From: Chloroflexi bacterium UBA4733
GTDB taxonomy: Bacteria; Chloroflexota; UBA4733
Direction: 5' to 3'
Length of the DNA: 40,182 nucleotides
NCBI GenBank assembly: GCA_002404055.1
Contig: DHIZ01000220.1
Coordinates: 1 to 40,182 of the forward strand
The position numbers and the translations under genes are program-made. Below the pieces are notes generated by a model. That model saw only the letters and a list, made by a program, of their open reading frames with translations, was not told the DNA's origin and made no database searches. This document shows, piece by piece, positions 22,976 through 31,397 of this stretch (the first letter of the stretch is position 1; every line of letters starts with the position of its first letter).

Positions 22976-24325
22976 TCATCCCAGAATTGAGCCTTCTCCT
23001 TGTAATCGAGGCGGAAGCGTGTCACAACGCAGCAGGTCTTCCCACGTCTCCCGCCGCACGATCAGGTCGGCCCGCCCGTCGCCAACCAGCACCATTGCCG
23101 GGCGCGTAAAGCGGTTGTAGTTGCTGGCCATGGCGTAGTTGTAGGCTCCCGTGCTGAGCACCGCCAGCACATCGCCGGGATGCACGTCCGGCAGGTCGAC
23201 CGACGGTAATAACGTGTCGGTCTCGCAGTGTTTGCCGGAGACGCGCACCGTCTGGGTTGGTCCAGCGCCGGCACGGTTGGCGACCAGCGCTTGATAGCGA
23301 GCCTCGTACATCAAGGGGCGCGGATTGTCGGAGAGGCCGCCGTCGATCGCCACATAGGTGCGCGTGCCCGGCGCGTCGCTAATCGGTACGTGCTTGATCG
23401 GTCCGACGGTGTAGAGCGTGAGGCCGGCTTCGCCGACGATGGAGCGGCCCGGCTCCATGCCAAGGTGGGGCTGACCGAGTTTATAGCGCTCGAGGGCACG
23501 ACGAAAGGCGCTCGTGACGGTTTCGGCGAAGGTGTCAATCGAGGGCGGTTGCTGCTCGGGCAGGTAGCGGATGCCCAGGCCACCGCCGAGCACGATTTCA
23601 TCTGTGTTCAAGCCGTGCGCGTCGCGGACGCTGGCGACGAAGCGGCAGACTGCGTCCGCCGCGGCTTCATGCGCTTCGGTGTCCAGCAACTGCGACCCGA
23701 CATGCGCGTGAAAACCGCGCAGACGTAGCCCCGGTTGGGCCAGAATAGCAGCGACGCCGGCAGTTGCCGAGCCGTCACCGACATTCATGCCGAACTTGGT
23801 ATCGTCCTGCCCGGTGCTGATCTTGCCGTGGGTATGTGGATCGACGCCGGGGGCGAGACGCAGCAGCACATCCACCGGTTGGGGGCGGCCTGCGGCGAGC
23901 CGGGCCAGTTGCGCCACTTCCTCCAGGCTATCAACGACGATGCGAGCGATGCCGCTCTCCAGCGCCAGCCGCAGCTCGTCGTCAGACTTATAGTTGCCGT
24001 GCAAGTTGATGCGCTGCGGCGGGAACCCGGCCCGCAGGGCGGTAAACAACTCGCCACCGGAGGCTACATCCAGGTGCATCCCCTCTTCATCCACGATGCG
24101 GATGACAGCGAGCGTGAGCAGCGCCTTACCGGCGTAGGCGATGGAAGAGTTAGGGTACCAGTGCTGAAAAGCCTGACGAAATGCCCGACAGCGCTCGCGG
24201 ATGGCGGCTTCATCCAGCACGTAGAGGGGCGTACCAAACTTCCCGGCTAGCGCCACTGTATCGCAGCCGCCAACCTCCAGATGCCCGCCCTCGTTGATCC
24301 GTTGTGTGCCTTGCAGTACCGCCAT
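22976..24325 (-). CDS. lysA: Diaminopimelate decarboxylase LysA
   Basis: A 449-residue fold-type III PLP enzyme that makes L-lysine from meso-diaminopimelate. The PLP lysine is K67 in SIAYAGKALL. HVGSQ, the GGGLGIRY phosphate loop, EPGRSIVGEAG, the CETD motif with the active-site Cys, and GAYNYAMASNYN all match LysA. The ATG at 24325 has a G-rich ribosome-like site upstream. It is encoded alone and is flanked by toxin-antitoxin genes on both sides. The identity is secure. Confidence 0.96.
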   Translation of the reverse strand: MAVLQGTQRINEGGHLEVGGCDTVALAGKFGTPLYVLDEAAIRERCRAFRQAFQHWYPNSSIAYAGKALLTLAVIRIVDEEGMHLDVASGGELFTALRAGFPPQRINLHGNYKSDDELRLALESGIARIVVDSLEEVAQLARLAAGRPQPVDVLLRLAPGVDPHTHGKISTGQDDTKFGMNVGDGSATAGVAAILAQPGLRLRGFHAHVGSQLLDTEAHEAAADAVCRFVASVRDAHGLNTDEIVLGGGLGIRYLPEQQPPSIDTFAETVTSAFRRALERYKLGQPHLGMEPGRSIVGEAGLTLYTVGPIKHVPISDAPGTRTYVAIDGGLSDNPRPLMYEARYQALVANRAGAGPTQTVRVSGKHCETDTLLPSVDLPDVHPGDVLAVLSTGAYNYAMASNYNRFTRPAMVLVGDGRADLIVRRETWEDLLRCDTLPPRLQGEGSILG

Positions 24326-24427
24326 ACGCCCCCACTATTCGAACTCGTCGTGCCGTCGCGTTGCCCAAGGAACATGGTGCCGGATGGAGCACGAACGCGT
24401 CAACTCCGGCGGCTCCCCAGGTGATGG

Positions 24428-24547
24428 ATGATCGTCGATCCCACATTTGTGGTAGTCTGCCGGGAGGAGTTCCCCGAGTCGGACGAGGAGATTGCCTCGG
24501 CGGAGCAACTCAGTCGGGTGGTACTGGCTGAGGAACCCTGGGAATGA
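24428..24547 (+). CDS. Small acidic ORF (39 residues), probable antitoxin remnant or mini-antitoxin
   Basis: The ORF starts MIVDPTFVVV and ends with a strongly acidic stretch (ESDEEIASAEQLSR, then VVLAEEPWE). Its stop overlaps the ATG of the MazF-like toxin gene by 4 bp (ATGA), exactly as in toxin-antitoxin operons. An in-frame stop lies two codons upstream of the ATG, so a longer form is not possible in this sequence. It may be a naturally tiny antitoxin consisting only of the toxin-binding tail, or the end of a longer one that lost its DNA-binding part. Confidence 0.6.
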   Translation: MIVDPTFVVVCREEFPESDEEIASAEQLSRVVLAEEPWE

Positions 24548-24861
24548 GACGCGGGGAAGTCTGGTGGGCGGAACTTGGCCCGCCTGCCAGCAGAAGACCG
24601 GTCGTGCTGCTGTCTCGTGACGACGCCTACGCGATTCGCAGTCGTCTCACGGTTGCGCCGGTCACCACGCGGCAGCGCGGCATTCCCTCGGAAGTTGCGC
24701 TTGGCCCCGAAGAAGGTCTTCCCCGCCCGTGCGTGGCAAACCTGGACAGCATTACCACGATCCCGAAGGCCAATTTGCGTGAGCGCGTCGCCTACTTGCC
24801 GCTTGTGAAGCGACTGGCGATTGACGACGCGCTCATTTTCGCGCTCGGTCTAGCCGAATAG
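24544..24861 (+). CDS. MazF/PemK-like toxin
   Basis: A 105-residue toxin. MRRGEVWWAELGPPASRRPVVLLSRD is the active-site loop of the PemK/MazF family, followed by TVAPVTT and FGLPRPCVANLDSIT-like residues. The ending is a helix, DDALIFALGLAE. It differs from the copy at 4443 and belongs to another subgroup. The gene overlaps the 39-residue ORF by 4 bp. It converges on the peroxiredoxin gene 48 bp away. Confidence 0.88.
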   Translation: MRRGEVWWAELGPPASRRPVVLLSRDDAYAIRSRLTVAPVTTRQRGIPSEVALGPEEGLPRPCVANLDSITTIPKANLRERVAYLPLVKRLAIDDALIFALGLAE

Positions 24862-24909
24862 CGCTGCCTCGTTTCGCCGGAGCGGTTTGAAGCCTGATCG
24901 ATCTGGGCG

Positions 24910-25368
24910 CTATTTCAGCTTGCGCAACTCTGCCAATTCTGGATCAATTCCCTGCCAGTTGCCGATGACCGGCTCGATAAAGCTGTAGGCCAGCTTGCCG
25001 TCTTTGTCAACGATGAAGGTGGCACGCTCGTTGGGGGCGCCGCCGGTGGGGCGATGGATACCGTAAGCCTGGACAACCTGGTGGCGGAAGTCACTCAGGA
25101 TCGGGTAGCCGTCGACACCGCAATTGGCGGCGAAGGCCTTCTGCGACGGCCCCTGATCGGTGCTGATCGCCAGTACCTGGGCCCCCAGAGCCGTGAACTC
25201 GCCCAACCGGTGCTGATGCTCGCTCAACTGGCGCTCGCAGGTACCGGTGAATGCCTTGGGAAAGAATGCCAGCACGACCGGCTTGCCCTGGAAGCTGGAG
25301 AGCTTCACTTCCTGGCCCGCCGTGTCCGTCAACGTGAAGTCCGGCGCTTGTTGTCCAACCTGAACCAT
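24910..25368 (-). CDS. Peroxiredoxin (AhpC/TSA family, AhpE/BCP-like)
   Basis: 152 residues from ATG 25368. The frame is open upstream, but those residues do not fit the family. The peroxidatic Cys is Cys44 in [15 protein letters not shown] second Cys (Cys83 in AANCGV) could be resolving. [23 protein letters not shown] at the start and [16 protein letters not shown] near the end are typical. It would reduce hydrogen peroxide and organic hydroperoxides in the cytoplasm. It is encoded alone, and the 150 bp upstream to the next gene show no clear promoter. Confidence 0.92.
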   Translation of the reverse strand: MVQVGQQAPDFTLTDTAGQEVKLSSFQGKPVVLAFFPKAFTGTCERQLSEHQHRLGEFTALGAQVLAISTDQGPSQKAFAANCGVDGYPILSDFRHQVVQAYGIHRPTGGAPNERATFIVDKDGKLAYSFIEPVIGNWQGIDPELAELRKLK

Positions 25369-25521
25369 GGTGACTTGGGACCTTTCAGAACTATTGCTGC
25401 GACCCAGCGGGTGCTGCCTTGGAACGTACCATGCTGACCGGTCTGCTGGACACGTGAACTGATCGTTCTGTGGACACAAGCCTTGGATGCGGTCGGCGAA
25501 GCGATCGGCGAACGGCGCCGC

Positions 25522-25863
25522 CTACTCGTTCTCGCGTGGGTGCCCCATCGAGACGCTCATGAGCACGACATAATCATTGCCAACCGCCACCTTGACCCGG
25601 CCACGACGGTCGATCTCCCATTGCCACTGACGCAGTCTGGCTCCCCCGAAGACGCGCCAGGCAAGGTCGCCTTTGAGTGGCGTGTAACGGCCGCCGATGG
25701 GGTCGGTAGGCGTGTTGGCAATGTGGTCCCAACAGCGAGTCGCGGCCTCGAGCCGACCTTGCAGCAGCCGGTTCCAGTCCTCAAGCACCTGGCGGTTCGC
25801 GGCCCGGACTCGATAGGGCGTCCTGGGTGATGGCCGAGCAACAGTCTCGCCCTGTCGCTCCAT
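25522..25863 (-). CDS. RelE/ParE-like toxin
   Basis: A 113-residue basic protein. YRVRAANRQVLEDWNRLLQG resembles the opening helix of plasmid-stabilisation toxins. The middle IGGRYTPLKGDLAWRVFGGARLRQWQWEI contains the conserved basic and Trp residues, and the end is VKVAVGNDYVVLMSV. ATG 25863 follows the antitoxin stop directly. The pair is distinct from the RelBE at 22494. A distant HigB-like assignment is also possible. Confidence 0.75.
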   Translation of the reverse strand: MERQGETVARPSPRTPYRVRAANRQVLEDWNRLLQGRLEAATRCWDHIANTPTDPIGGRYTPLKGDLAWRVFGGARLRQWQWEIDRRGRVKVAVGNDYVVLMSVSMGHPRENE

Positions 25864-26298
25864 CTAGCGAGCTGGCCGTGCGACATCAATGGGGTCTTCC
25901 GGCAAGCCCCGGCCCATGTCGCGTCGGCGTTGTGCATCCCATGCCGCCAGCCCCGTCGCCTCCCAGGCGTACAGCGTTTCGTCGAGCCGGCTGAGCCGGC
26001 CGCTGTGCAAGGCGGCGGAGCCTACCTCGCGCAGTTCGCGAAGGCACGTCGCCTGATCCTCTGCCGGGAGAAACGTCAGCCAGGGAAGTACCGTGCGAAT
26101 CGCGGCGCCGTCGCCGCTCGACAAGGCAAAGTAGGCTTGCAGCACCGTGCTCAGCGCTTCGCTCTGCCTTCTGGTCATGAGTACCAGGTCCTCACCGTCG
26201 CGTCGGTGCAGGAGAACCTCGCCCTCAGCCAGGTCGGGCAAGACACGTCCAGAATGCTGAAGGAACTCGGAAAGCGTGCGTTCGCTCACTGCCATCAT
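25864..26298 (-). CDS. Phd/DUF6247-like antitoxin
   Basis: 144 residues. The N-terminal AVSERTLSEFLQHSGRVLPDLAEGEVLLHRRDGEDLVLMTRRQSEAL resembles the DNA-binding part of Phd/YefM-type antitoxins. The rest is helical and ends in a tail rich in Arg, Asp and Glu. Two ATGs (26298, 26295) follow a GAGGA site. I use the first. The gene is directly adjacent to the toxin. A TATAGT -10 box lies at 26345-26340, without a good -35. The region 26299-26460 has no other gene. Confidence 0.7.
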   Translation of the reverse strand: MMAVSERTLSEFLQHSGRVLPDLAEGEVLLHRRDGEDLVLMTRRQSEALSTVLQAYFALSSGDGAAIRTVLPWLTFLPAEDQATCLRELREVGSAALHSGRLSRLDETLYAWEATGLAAWDAQRRRDMGRGLPEDPIDVARPAR

Positions 26299-26460
26299 CA
26301 ATTCCTCGCCAACTGTGCGACACGAACCAGGATCAAGTCACTATACCTCATAACTACTGTTGACTTGTGGAACGCGTCCGACTATCACTTTGCTGCACGC
26401 CCAGTCTATTGAGCCTCGATGGTCATCCGCCTGCACAGTAGCGCTGGCGACCCACCCGCC

Positions 26461-26955
26461 TTACTTGACCGTCAGTTGGACGTGAACGCTCTCTTTCAAG
26501 CCGTTGCTCCCCGTGCCGGTGCTGTCGTACCAGGCGGTGCCGAGCGGATCCGTCACCGTCTCCATGTGCTCATGCGACAGCAGGTTGATCTCGCTATCGG
26601 CATCAAGGTCGTTATTGGGCGAGGAAGGCGCGCCGCAGGCCGAGAGGTTGGTGCCGGCGTAGGGCATGTTGGCGTAGAGCACGCTCGCCGTCGTGACGCC
26701 GTTTGAGGCGGCGAAGTTGGAGTGATAGGCGCAGAACTGGGTGAAGGAACAGGAGGCGCCGTAGCAGCTATTCTCGCCCTTCGCGGTGAAGACGAAGAAC
26801 TCGACATCGGAACTGTACCAGGGCCAGTTGTTGGTGTTGACGGCGTTGAGGACCTCGTTCTGGAGATCGGCGTCCGTGAGCGTGCCCGACGGATAGGGCG
26901 AGGTGTCCACCCATTAGGCGGCGTAGGCAGAGGCGTTGACGATAGTGCCGCCGGC
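26461..26955 (-). pseudogene. Decayed secreted protein of the SHExxE type (paralogue of 14119-14913)
   Basis: The readable frame (26461-26910 and in-frame upstream) has FFVFTAKGENSCYG, CSFTQFCAYHSNF, YANMPYAGTNLSACG, DADSEINLLSHEHMETVTD and GTAWYD, matching the 14119 protein in order. Upstream the same frame continues as GTIVNASAYAA, then TAA, then WVDTSPYPSG, so a nonsense codon interrupts it at 26915-26920. The front half of the family is absent, and the C-terminus runs from a TGTGSNG stretch straight to HVQLTVK, which looks like a deletion. I therefore call it a pseudogene. The upstream part from about 26956 reads in another frame. Confidence 0.65.
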
Positions 26956-27341
26956 GTCATATTCGTGCCCAGCGTATTGGCGCTGGCGAGAGCGGCTGGG
27001 GCGATCTTGTCGTTCATTTTACGCCGTAATCCAGGAGCGAATTGGCTCGATGGGAGTAAAGTACTGATGGGTAGGGCCTCGCCCAGCAACGCTATGAGCG
27101 CTGCCGGTTCGAGGCCGAGCTGTCGGGCCAGCCTTTCTGCACCTGTCCGGTACCCCAGAAGCGAGGGCGTGGGCGCGATCTTCAGTTGCAGCACGGTAAC
27201 GCTCGAACAGCGCAGCAGCGTGCGCAGGTCGTGCGTCAGGTAGGCATCCAGCCAACCGGCGAGATACGCGGGATCGTTGCGCACCGCAAGGTAGCGGAGG
27301 GACAGCAGGGGGAGGAGCAATCTCCCGATGATCGCACGCAT
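26956..27341 (-). CDS. Hypothetical fragment, unknown family
   Basis: A frame beginning MRAIIGRLLLPLLSLRYLAV has strongly G/C-ending third positions for about 125 codons, so it is real coding sequence. A hydrophobic N-terminus is followed by DPAYLAGWLDAYLTHDLRTLL, an LKIAPTPSLLGYRTGAERLARQLGL stretch, and a helical end. I do not recognise it. Near 26955 coding potential moves to another frame, so this gene probably runs into the decayed gene at 26461 through a frameshift or fusion. The nominal frame continues to 26553 but is not believable there. Confidence 0.45.
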
Positions 27342-27355
27342 CGCGACGTGACCTT

Positions 27356-27439
27356 TCACCTGGCCAAAAAGACTGGCATAGAGCTGGGTCTGCAGGCAGC
27401 GTGCGGGTGCTGAACAATTCGGATGGTGTCTGGCGCCAT
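27356..27439 (-). CDS. 27-residue short ORF with a ribosome-binding site
   Basis: ATG at 27439 is preceded by GGAGACAACG. The peptide contains IRIVQHPHAACRPSSM. It is followed closely by the ORF that starts at 27341. Shared upstream motifs with the 29761 ORF suggest common regulation. Whether it is translated is unknown. It could also be the start of a gene that a frameshift cut from the 27341 frame. Confidence 0.4.
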   Translation of the reverse strand: MAPDTIRIVQHPHAACRPSSMPVFLAR

Positions 27440-27497
27440 CGTTGTCTCCTCCGTCTGCATCGACCATGGTGAGTTTGCCTCTGCCGGCTGGCCGCCG

Positions 27498-27530
27498 CCA
27501 GACACGATACACACGACCACCCACACAACC
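27498..27530. promoter_or_regulatory. Conserved upstream motif pair, copy 1
   Basis: CCAGACACGATACACAC (27498-27514) and ACCACCCACACAACC (27516-27530) match 14 of 17 and 13 of 15 positions of the motif pair at 29963-30007. In both places it lies 60-140 bp upstream (minus strand) of a short ORF and a secreted-protein locus. The function is unknown. A common regulator binding site is likely. Confidence 0.45.
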
Positions 27531-27637
27531 CTGCCCTTTCGGTTCACGGCAGCAATCAGGCGCCATCGTGCGGGAATCGTGAGTGGCGTTCCCGTCCCAG
27601 AGGACGAAGACGGCAGCCCGCCAGCCGTTGCAGTTCG

Positions 27638-27676
27638 GAGAGGGTGCGACCGCTGAACGAGCGGTCGCACCCTCTC
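27638..27676 (-). terminator. Strong hairpin behind the 27707 gene
   Basis: GAGAGGGTGCGACCGCT (27638-27654) and its exact complement (27660-27676) form a perfect 17-bp stem with a 5-base loop, 30 bp after the stop at 27707. No clear T-run follows. It is best read as a transcription terminator for the minus-strand gene. Confidence 0.6.
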
Positions 27677-27706
27677 CCAGTCGTCGTTCGGCGGTACCTG
27701 CGCCGC

Positions 27707-29718
27707 TTACTGGAAGTAGCCGACGACATCGACGACGCCATCGACCGTGCCAGTGGCGTTGAAGATAGTGATCTGACCGCTGGCGTTGCCGGTGGCGATC
27801 ACCAGGTTGGGGATCGTCACCCCAGCCGTCCAGTTCAGGTCGGAGGCGTTGGGCGGGCTGCCACTCGGGTAGACCGTGAAATAGCTCGGCGCGCTGGTGT
27901 CGGTCACCGTCACGTTGAGCACCACTGCCGAGACGCCAGCGGAAGGCACGCCACCCAGCCCGGTGATGGGGACCGTACGGTTGACCCTCGGACCGAAGGG
28001 CGTGGCGTAGGGGCCAATGCCCACGCGGGTGTCCAGCATGCGGGAGGGAGCGAGGGCGTGGTAGGTCCCGGCCGGGGCGATGTTGCCGCCGAGGCCATAC
28101 CAGCCCTCCACGTCCACCACGACATCGGTGCTGCCAGCGGCGTTGAACAGGCAGACCGCTGCCATCACGGGAGGTTGCGTACTCACCGTTAAGCCACACT
28201 GTGATAGGGCTGGCCGGGTCGACGGCAGCGCCGGAGTAATCGCCCCAGCGGTGGCCAAAGTAGGCCGTCGCGCCCGTCTGCACGGCCGTTGCCGCCAGCA
28301 GCGAGCCGGTAGTGCCGGCAGTCTGGCCGCTCACCACCACCGACGCGGGAGTCGTCGCGCTGGACATGGAGTAGACGACGGCCAGATTGCCGGTCTGGTC
28401 CATAGCGACGCCAGGATAAAAGGTCGAGATACCGCTCGCCCCCGCGTCGAAGTCCTGCAGGAGAGTCACACCTGTGGAAGATGTTGCCACCTGGAGCAGT
28501 CGGGCACAGGTGCGCGCGGTCGTGTCCCCGCTGGGAATACAGCCGTCGTTGGCGCTCGTCCACAGCGTGTTATTTTGCCAGACGGTGCCGAGCAAGCGGC
28601 TATCAATCTGCGTGGTGATCACTCCGCCCGGGTCCATAGGTGCCGGGACCGTCGTTGCCAGGGGCGTGATGGGGAGGTGTGTCTCGGTGACCGCGACATT
28701 GTTGAGTGACGGCGTGCCGGTTACGGCCATGACATTGAGTTGATTGCCGGAAGGAAAACTCTGTACCATGTACTCCGTCGCCGTCGCGCTGCGTGACACA
28801 GCCGGAACGATTCGATAGTGAGAGAGATCCGGGCCGATGTCGGTGACATGCACGGTAGCGGCGCCACTGACCAGATCGGATTTCTGTACCACGTCCGTTT
28901 CCGCGCCATCGAAGCTCATTCCATCTGGCCTAAAGTCATTCCAGGAGAGCGTGACCTTGTCGTCGTTCATCCCCAGGAACGGCTGATCGGCAATGCCGGA
29001 ACCAGACTTCAGGGTATACGTACTCCAGAGGCCGCTCGGGTCGATGGTCTGGGAAACCGCGACGTACACCTGGCTTGAGTAGAGCTGAGTAAGGGGATCG
29101 TAATTGAAGGATAGTCCAGAAGCAAACCAGCGGTTGGTCGTCGGGTCATAGAGCACGCGCGGGTCGCTGAAGGAGTAGCCGAGCGGGGTGCTGAAGAAAG
29201 TGTTCAGATCCATCGAGCTGGACAACGCCCCGGCCTTGCTCCAGATTGACTCCGTGGCGTTCACCATCTCCACGACGTTGGACGGGCCGGCGGCGATCTG
29301 AACGTCTGGTGGTTCCAAGGGCCTGATCGAAGCCAAAGAGCCCGACCTGTCGTGATTCGTTCATACCGGCGAACTTTGTCAGCACCGACTCGGCGGCCGT
29401 TTGGCGTCCTTGCGGCGTCGCGTTGACAATGCCATGCGTCCGAGCCGTGCCCGTCCCGCCGGAGCCGGAGAAGAAGGGCCTCGGGAGTGGTGGATGGTCC
29501 GCCGGCGCCGAGGCTGGCAGGTGACGCGGATCAACGATGCGCGGGGGACCGATGGTGAAGCTGTGCAAGGCAGGTGTCGGCTGGGAGACGCCCAACACTG
29601 CGGGGGCCCGCTCAGCCCCGGCAGTGCCTGCGCTACTTGCCAGACTGGCGAACACTCCCATCAGCAGCAGAGCAGCGCTGAGCAATGTCCGCAACAATCG
29701 TCGGAAAATGGCGGTCAC
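27707..29718 (-). pseudogene. Secreted protein with two frameshifts
   Basis: Three frames carry one protein. Frame 1 (29718-~29305) starts with a signal peptide (MTAIFRRLLRTLLSAALLLM followed by an Ala/Ser-rich cleavage zone) and an FAGMNESR segment. Frame 2 (~29305-~28190) continues LEPPDVQIAAGPSNVVEMVN and a beta-rich domain with VLYDPTTNRWFASG, VAVSQTIDPSGLW, DQPFLGMNDDKVTLSW and an FGHRWGDYSGAAVDP stretch. Frame 3 (~28190-27707) is a domain with NAAGSTDVVVDVEGWYG, ending VVDVVGYFQ. The joins near 29305 and 28190 each need one or two indels, so the gene is broken unless the sequence has errors. It has a GTG start behind AGGAAAGGAAAG. The protein was probably extracellular. Its function is unknown; a propeller-like sugar or protein binder is possible. 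Confidence 0.75.
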
Positions 29719-29760
29719 AATATGCTTTCCTTTCCTGATTCGTCCTTTGGGACGGGGGAG

Positions 29761-29868
29761 CTATTTCGCGTCGGTCGCACCGACTTGTTGGAGGAAGCCG
29801 AGGCGATCCCACACGAAAATTTCTGGGTGCCAACGCAGCGGAGCCGGGATCAGCGTGGTGGAAGGCAT
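29761..29868 (-). CDS. 35-residue short ORF with strong ribosome-binding site
   Basis: The ATG at 29868 is preceded by AAGGAGAACTGGCG. The peptide has a TTLIPAPLRWHPEIF core and a DRLGFLQQVGATDAK end. Codon third positions are mostly G/C, and it lies 43 bp before the start of the secreted protein at 29718, perhaps in the same operon. It could be a small secreted-protein partner, a leader, or a peptide precursor. No family is recognised. Confidence 0.55.
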   Translation of the reverse strand: MPSTTLIPAPLRWHPEIFVWDRLGFLQQVGATDAK

Positions 29869-29962
29869 CGCCAGTTCTCCTTCTCACCACGGGACCGGCC
29901 GGCGTGCTGTCGACTCTTTGTCCCTGTGTGTTTTCCAGCATAGGCCCGTATGCCGACCACTC

Positions 29963-30007
29963 CCACACACAATGCACACAGTTACCCGCAGAACTACCCA
30001 CACAAGC
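29963..30007. promoter_or_regulatory. Conserved upstream motif pair, copy 2
   Basis: CCACACACAATGCACAC (29963-29979) and ACTACCCACACAAGC (29993-30007), separated by 13 bp, are the second copy of the pair at 27498-27530, where the gap is 1 bp. They lie upstream of the 35-residue ORF. The different spacing argues for a shared element copied and then altered. Confidence 0.45.
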
Positions 30008-30461
30008 GCCACTGATGAACGACAGTACCCCCGACGGGATCTGGTCCACGATGATGGTTGGCGAACTCGCAGCGGCGGTGGAACCAGACGCTGAAGCGTC
30101 CGGCTAGGCGGGACGAAGCCTGCAGCGGCAGGCTGTCCATCCCGATCACTCTGCCCGTGCGCGTGCCTGGAGGTTCGCCTGCCGTCCCCTCCGCGCAAGC
30201 GCGACCATTGCTGTTGAAAATGGCTGCCTTGTTGGGTACTTTAGCAAGCACCCTGAGACGCTATTTTCAGATCCGTAGTGGTAAGATTTGGTCACAAGTG
30301 ACTCGGGCGCCATTTCGGCGAAGCCGATCGTCTCAGCGTGACAGAAACCTCCACCGACGCGGCGGAGGAGAGGAAGCAGTCGCCATGCGGCACGTAGCCT
30401 CGATACGGCGGACGATTCGGTCAGCCGACAACCACGTGGGCGCATGCGAAGAAGGTGAGCC
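30008..30461. other. 454-bp gap without a recognisable gene
   Basis: Open frames on both strands have no ribosome sites, family motifs or codon bias. GC content is mixed. A plus-strand promoter for the cupin gene must lie here, but no convincing -35/-10 pair is visible. Confidence 0.4.
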
Positions 30462-30833
30462 GTGAAATATGCGCGTACCTTCGCCACATCCGACGGCGAA
30501 TCGCACTTCGAGGATGTCGAGGTTCCGCCGGAGCTCGTGCAGGTCGTGCCTGGGCGACCAGCCTTCGAGACGAGTACACCTTTCTCAACCAGGGATACCA
30601 TACTGATGCACGTTGGGGCCGATTGGGACGGTTCCTGGCATCCTACCCCGAAGCGCTGGTTCATGGTCACGCTGGCGGGGGAGATTGAGATCACCACGAG
30701 CGACAGCGAAACACGAAGTTTTGGGCCGGGCTGTATATGGTTGCTTGATGATACAACCGGCAAGGGGCACAATACTCGCGTGCTTGGCGGCAGCGACTGG
30801 TCGGGACTTGGGGTGACGCTTGCCCAGCAGTAA
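30462..30833 (+). CDS. Cupin-domain protein
   Basis: A 123-residue single cupin. Motif 1 is found in WDGSWHPTPKRWFMVTLAGEIEI, and motif 2 in FGPGCIWLLDDTTGKGHNTRVLG, both with metal-binding type His and acidic residues. The start is GTG behind GAAGGTGAG. Such small cupins bind a metal and act as isomerases, dioxygenases or ligand sensors. The next genes encode SnoaL- and EthD-like proteins, so a role in modifying a small molecule is plausible. The exact reaction cannot be read. Confidence 0.82.
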   Translation: MKYARTFATSDGESHFEDVEVPPELVQVVPGRPAFETSTPFSTRDTILMHVGADWDGSWHPTPKRWFMVTLAGEIEITTSDSETRSFGPGCIWLLDDTTGKGHNTRVLGGSDWSGLGVTLAQQ

Positions 30834-30922
30834 CCCGCTGGACGGTGTGCCGGTGCTGCCTGCCTGCCTTGCCTTCGTCATCCGCACGTGCGGACATCGA
30901 GACAATAGTTGGGAGCTCGGCA

Positions 30923-31315
30923 ATGGTGAGTGAAGCAGACAAAGCCATCGTCCTCCGGTTCGACGTGCTAGATGAGATAGTATCCCCGGATTTCATTCTG
31001 CACAGTTCGCTGTTGGGCGAGGTCCGCGGCGACGGGGCCTATAAGCAGAGCGTCATGGGCTTGGTGAGCGCGTGCCCGAACTTCCACGCGACTGTGGAGG
31101 ACCTGATCGGCGGGGAACGGGATACCGTCGTGACGCGCGTGACGTATCGCGGGACCGACACCAGTGGCTTCGTTAAGGGCCATGCGGCCACCGGCAAGCC
31201 GTTTGAGTTTGGTGGGATCTACATCTGGCGCCTGGTGAACGGCAAGCTGGCCGAGTTGTGGCAAGAGTCTGATCGGGTGCGCCTGATGCAGCAACTTGGG
31301 CTTCTGGCTAGCTGA
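30923..31315 (+). CDS. SnoaL-like (NTF2-fold) protein
   Basis: 130 residues from the ATG at 30923, behind GGGAG. EIVSPDFILHSSLLG, CPNFHATVEDLIGG, VVTRVTYRGTDTSGF, ATGKPFEFGGIYIWRLVNGKLAELWQ are typical of SnoaL-like polyketide cyclases and ester cyclases. The N-terminus is shorter: after ADKAIVLRF the family usually has ten or so residues (YEEVWNQGN-like) before DVLDEIV, and here they are missing. This may be an in-frame deletion or a subgroup trait. Catalytic His/Asp are not certain. Confidence 0.82.
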   Translation: MVSEADKAIVLRFDVLDEIVSPDFILHSSLLGEVRGDGAYKQSVMGLVSACPNFHATVEDLIGGERDTVVTRVTYRGTDTSGFVKGHAATGKPFEFGGIYIWRLVNGKLAELWQESDRVRLMQQLGLLAS

Positions 31316-31397
31316 CGTAGTGTACGGCCTGCCGAGGGTTTCAACGTCATCACCATGTGGTAGTCAATGCGGAGTTGGTCTCGGAAAGGAGACTGAG

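Noticed and set aside
26360..26388. Plus-strand TTGACT-17-TATCAC promoter-like pair
   Set aside because: No plus-strand gene follows. Downstream coding is on the minus strand.
27638..27676. Attachment site or part of a mobile element
   Set aside because: Perfect hairpin directly behind a stop codon without flanking duplication; a terminator is simpler.
26553..27700. Single long minus-strand frame across the secreted-protein region (26553-29336) as one gene
   Set aside because: The frame is believable only from about 29305 to 28190 and from about 27341 to 26956; the Arg-rich stretches in between are wrong-frame readings.
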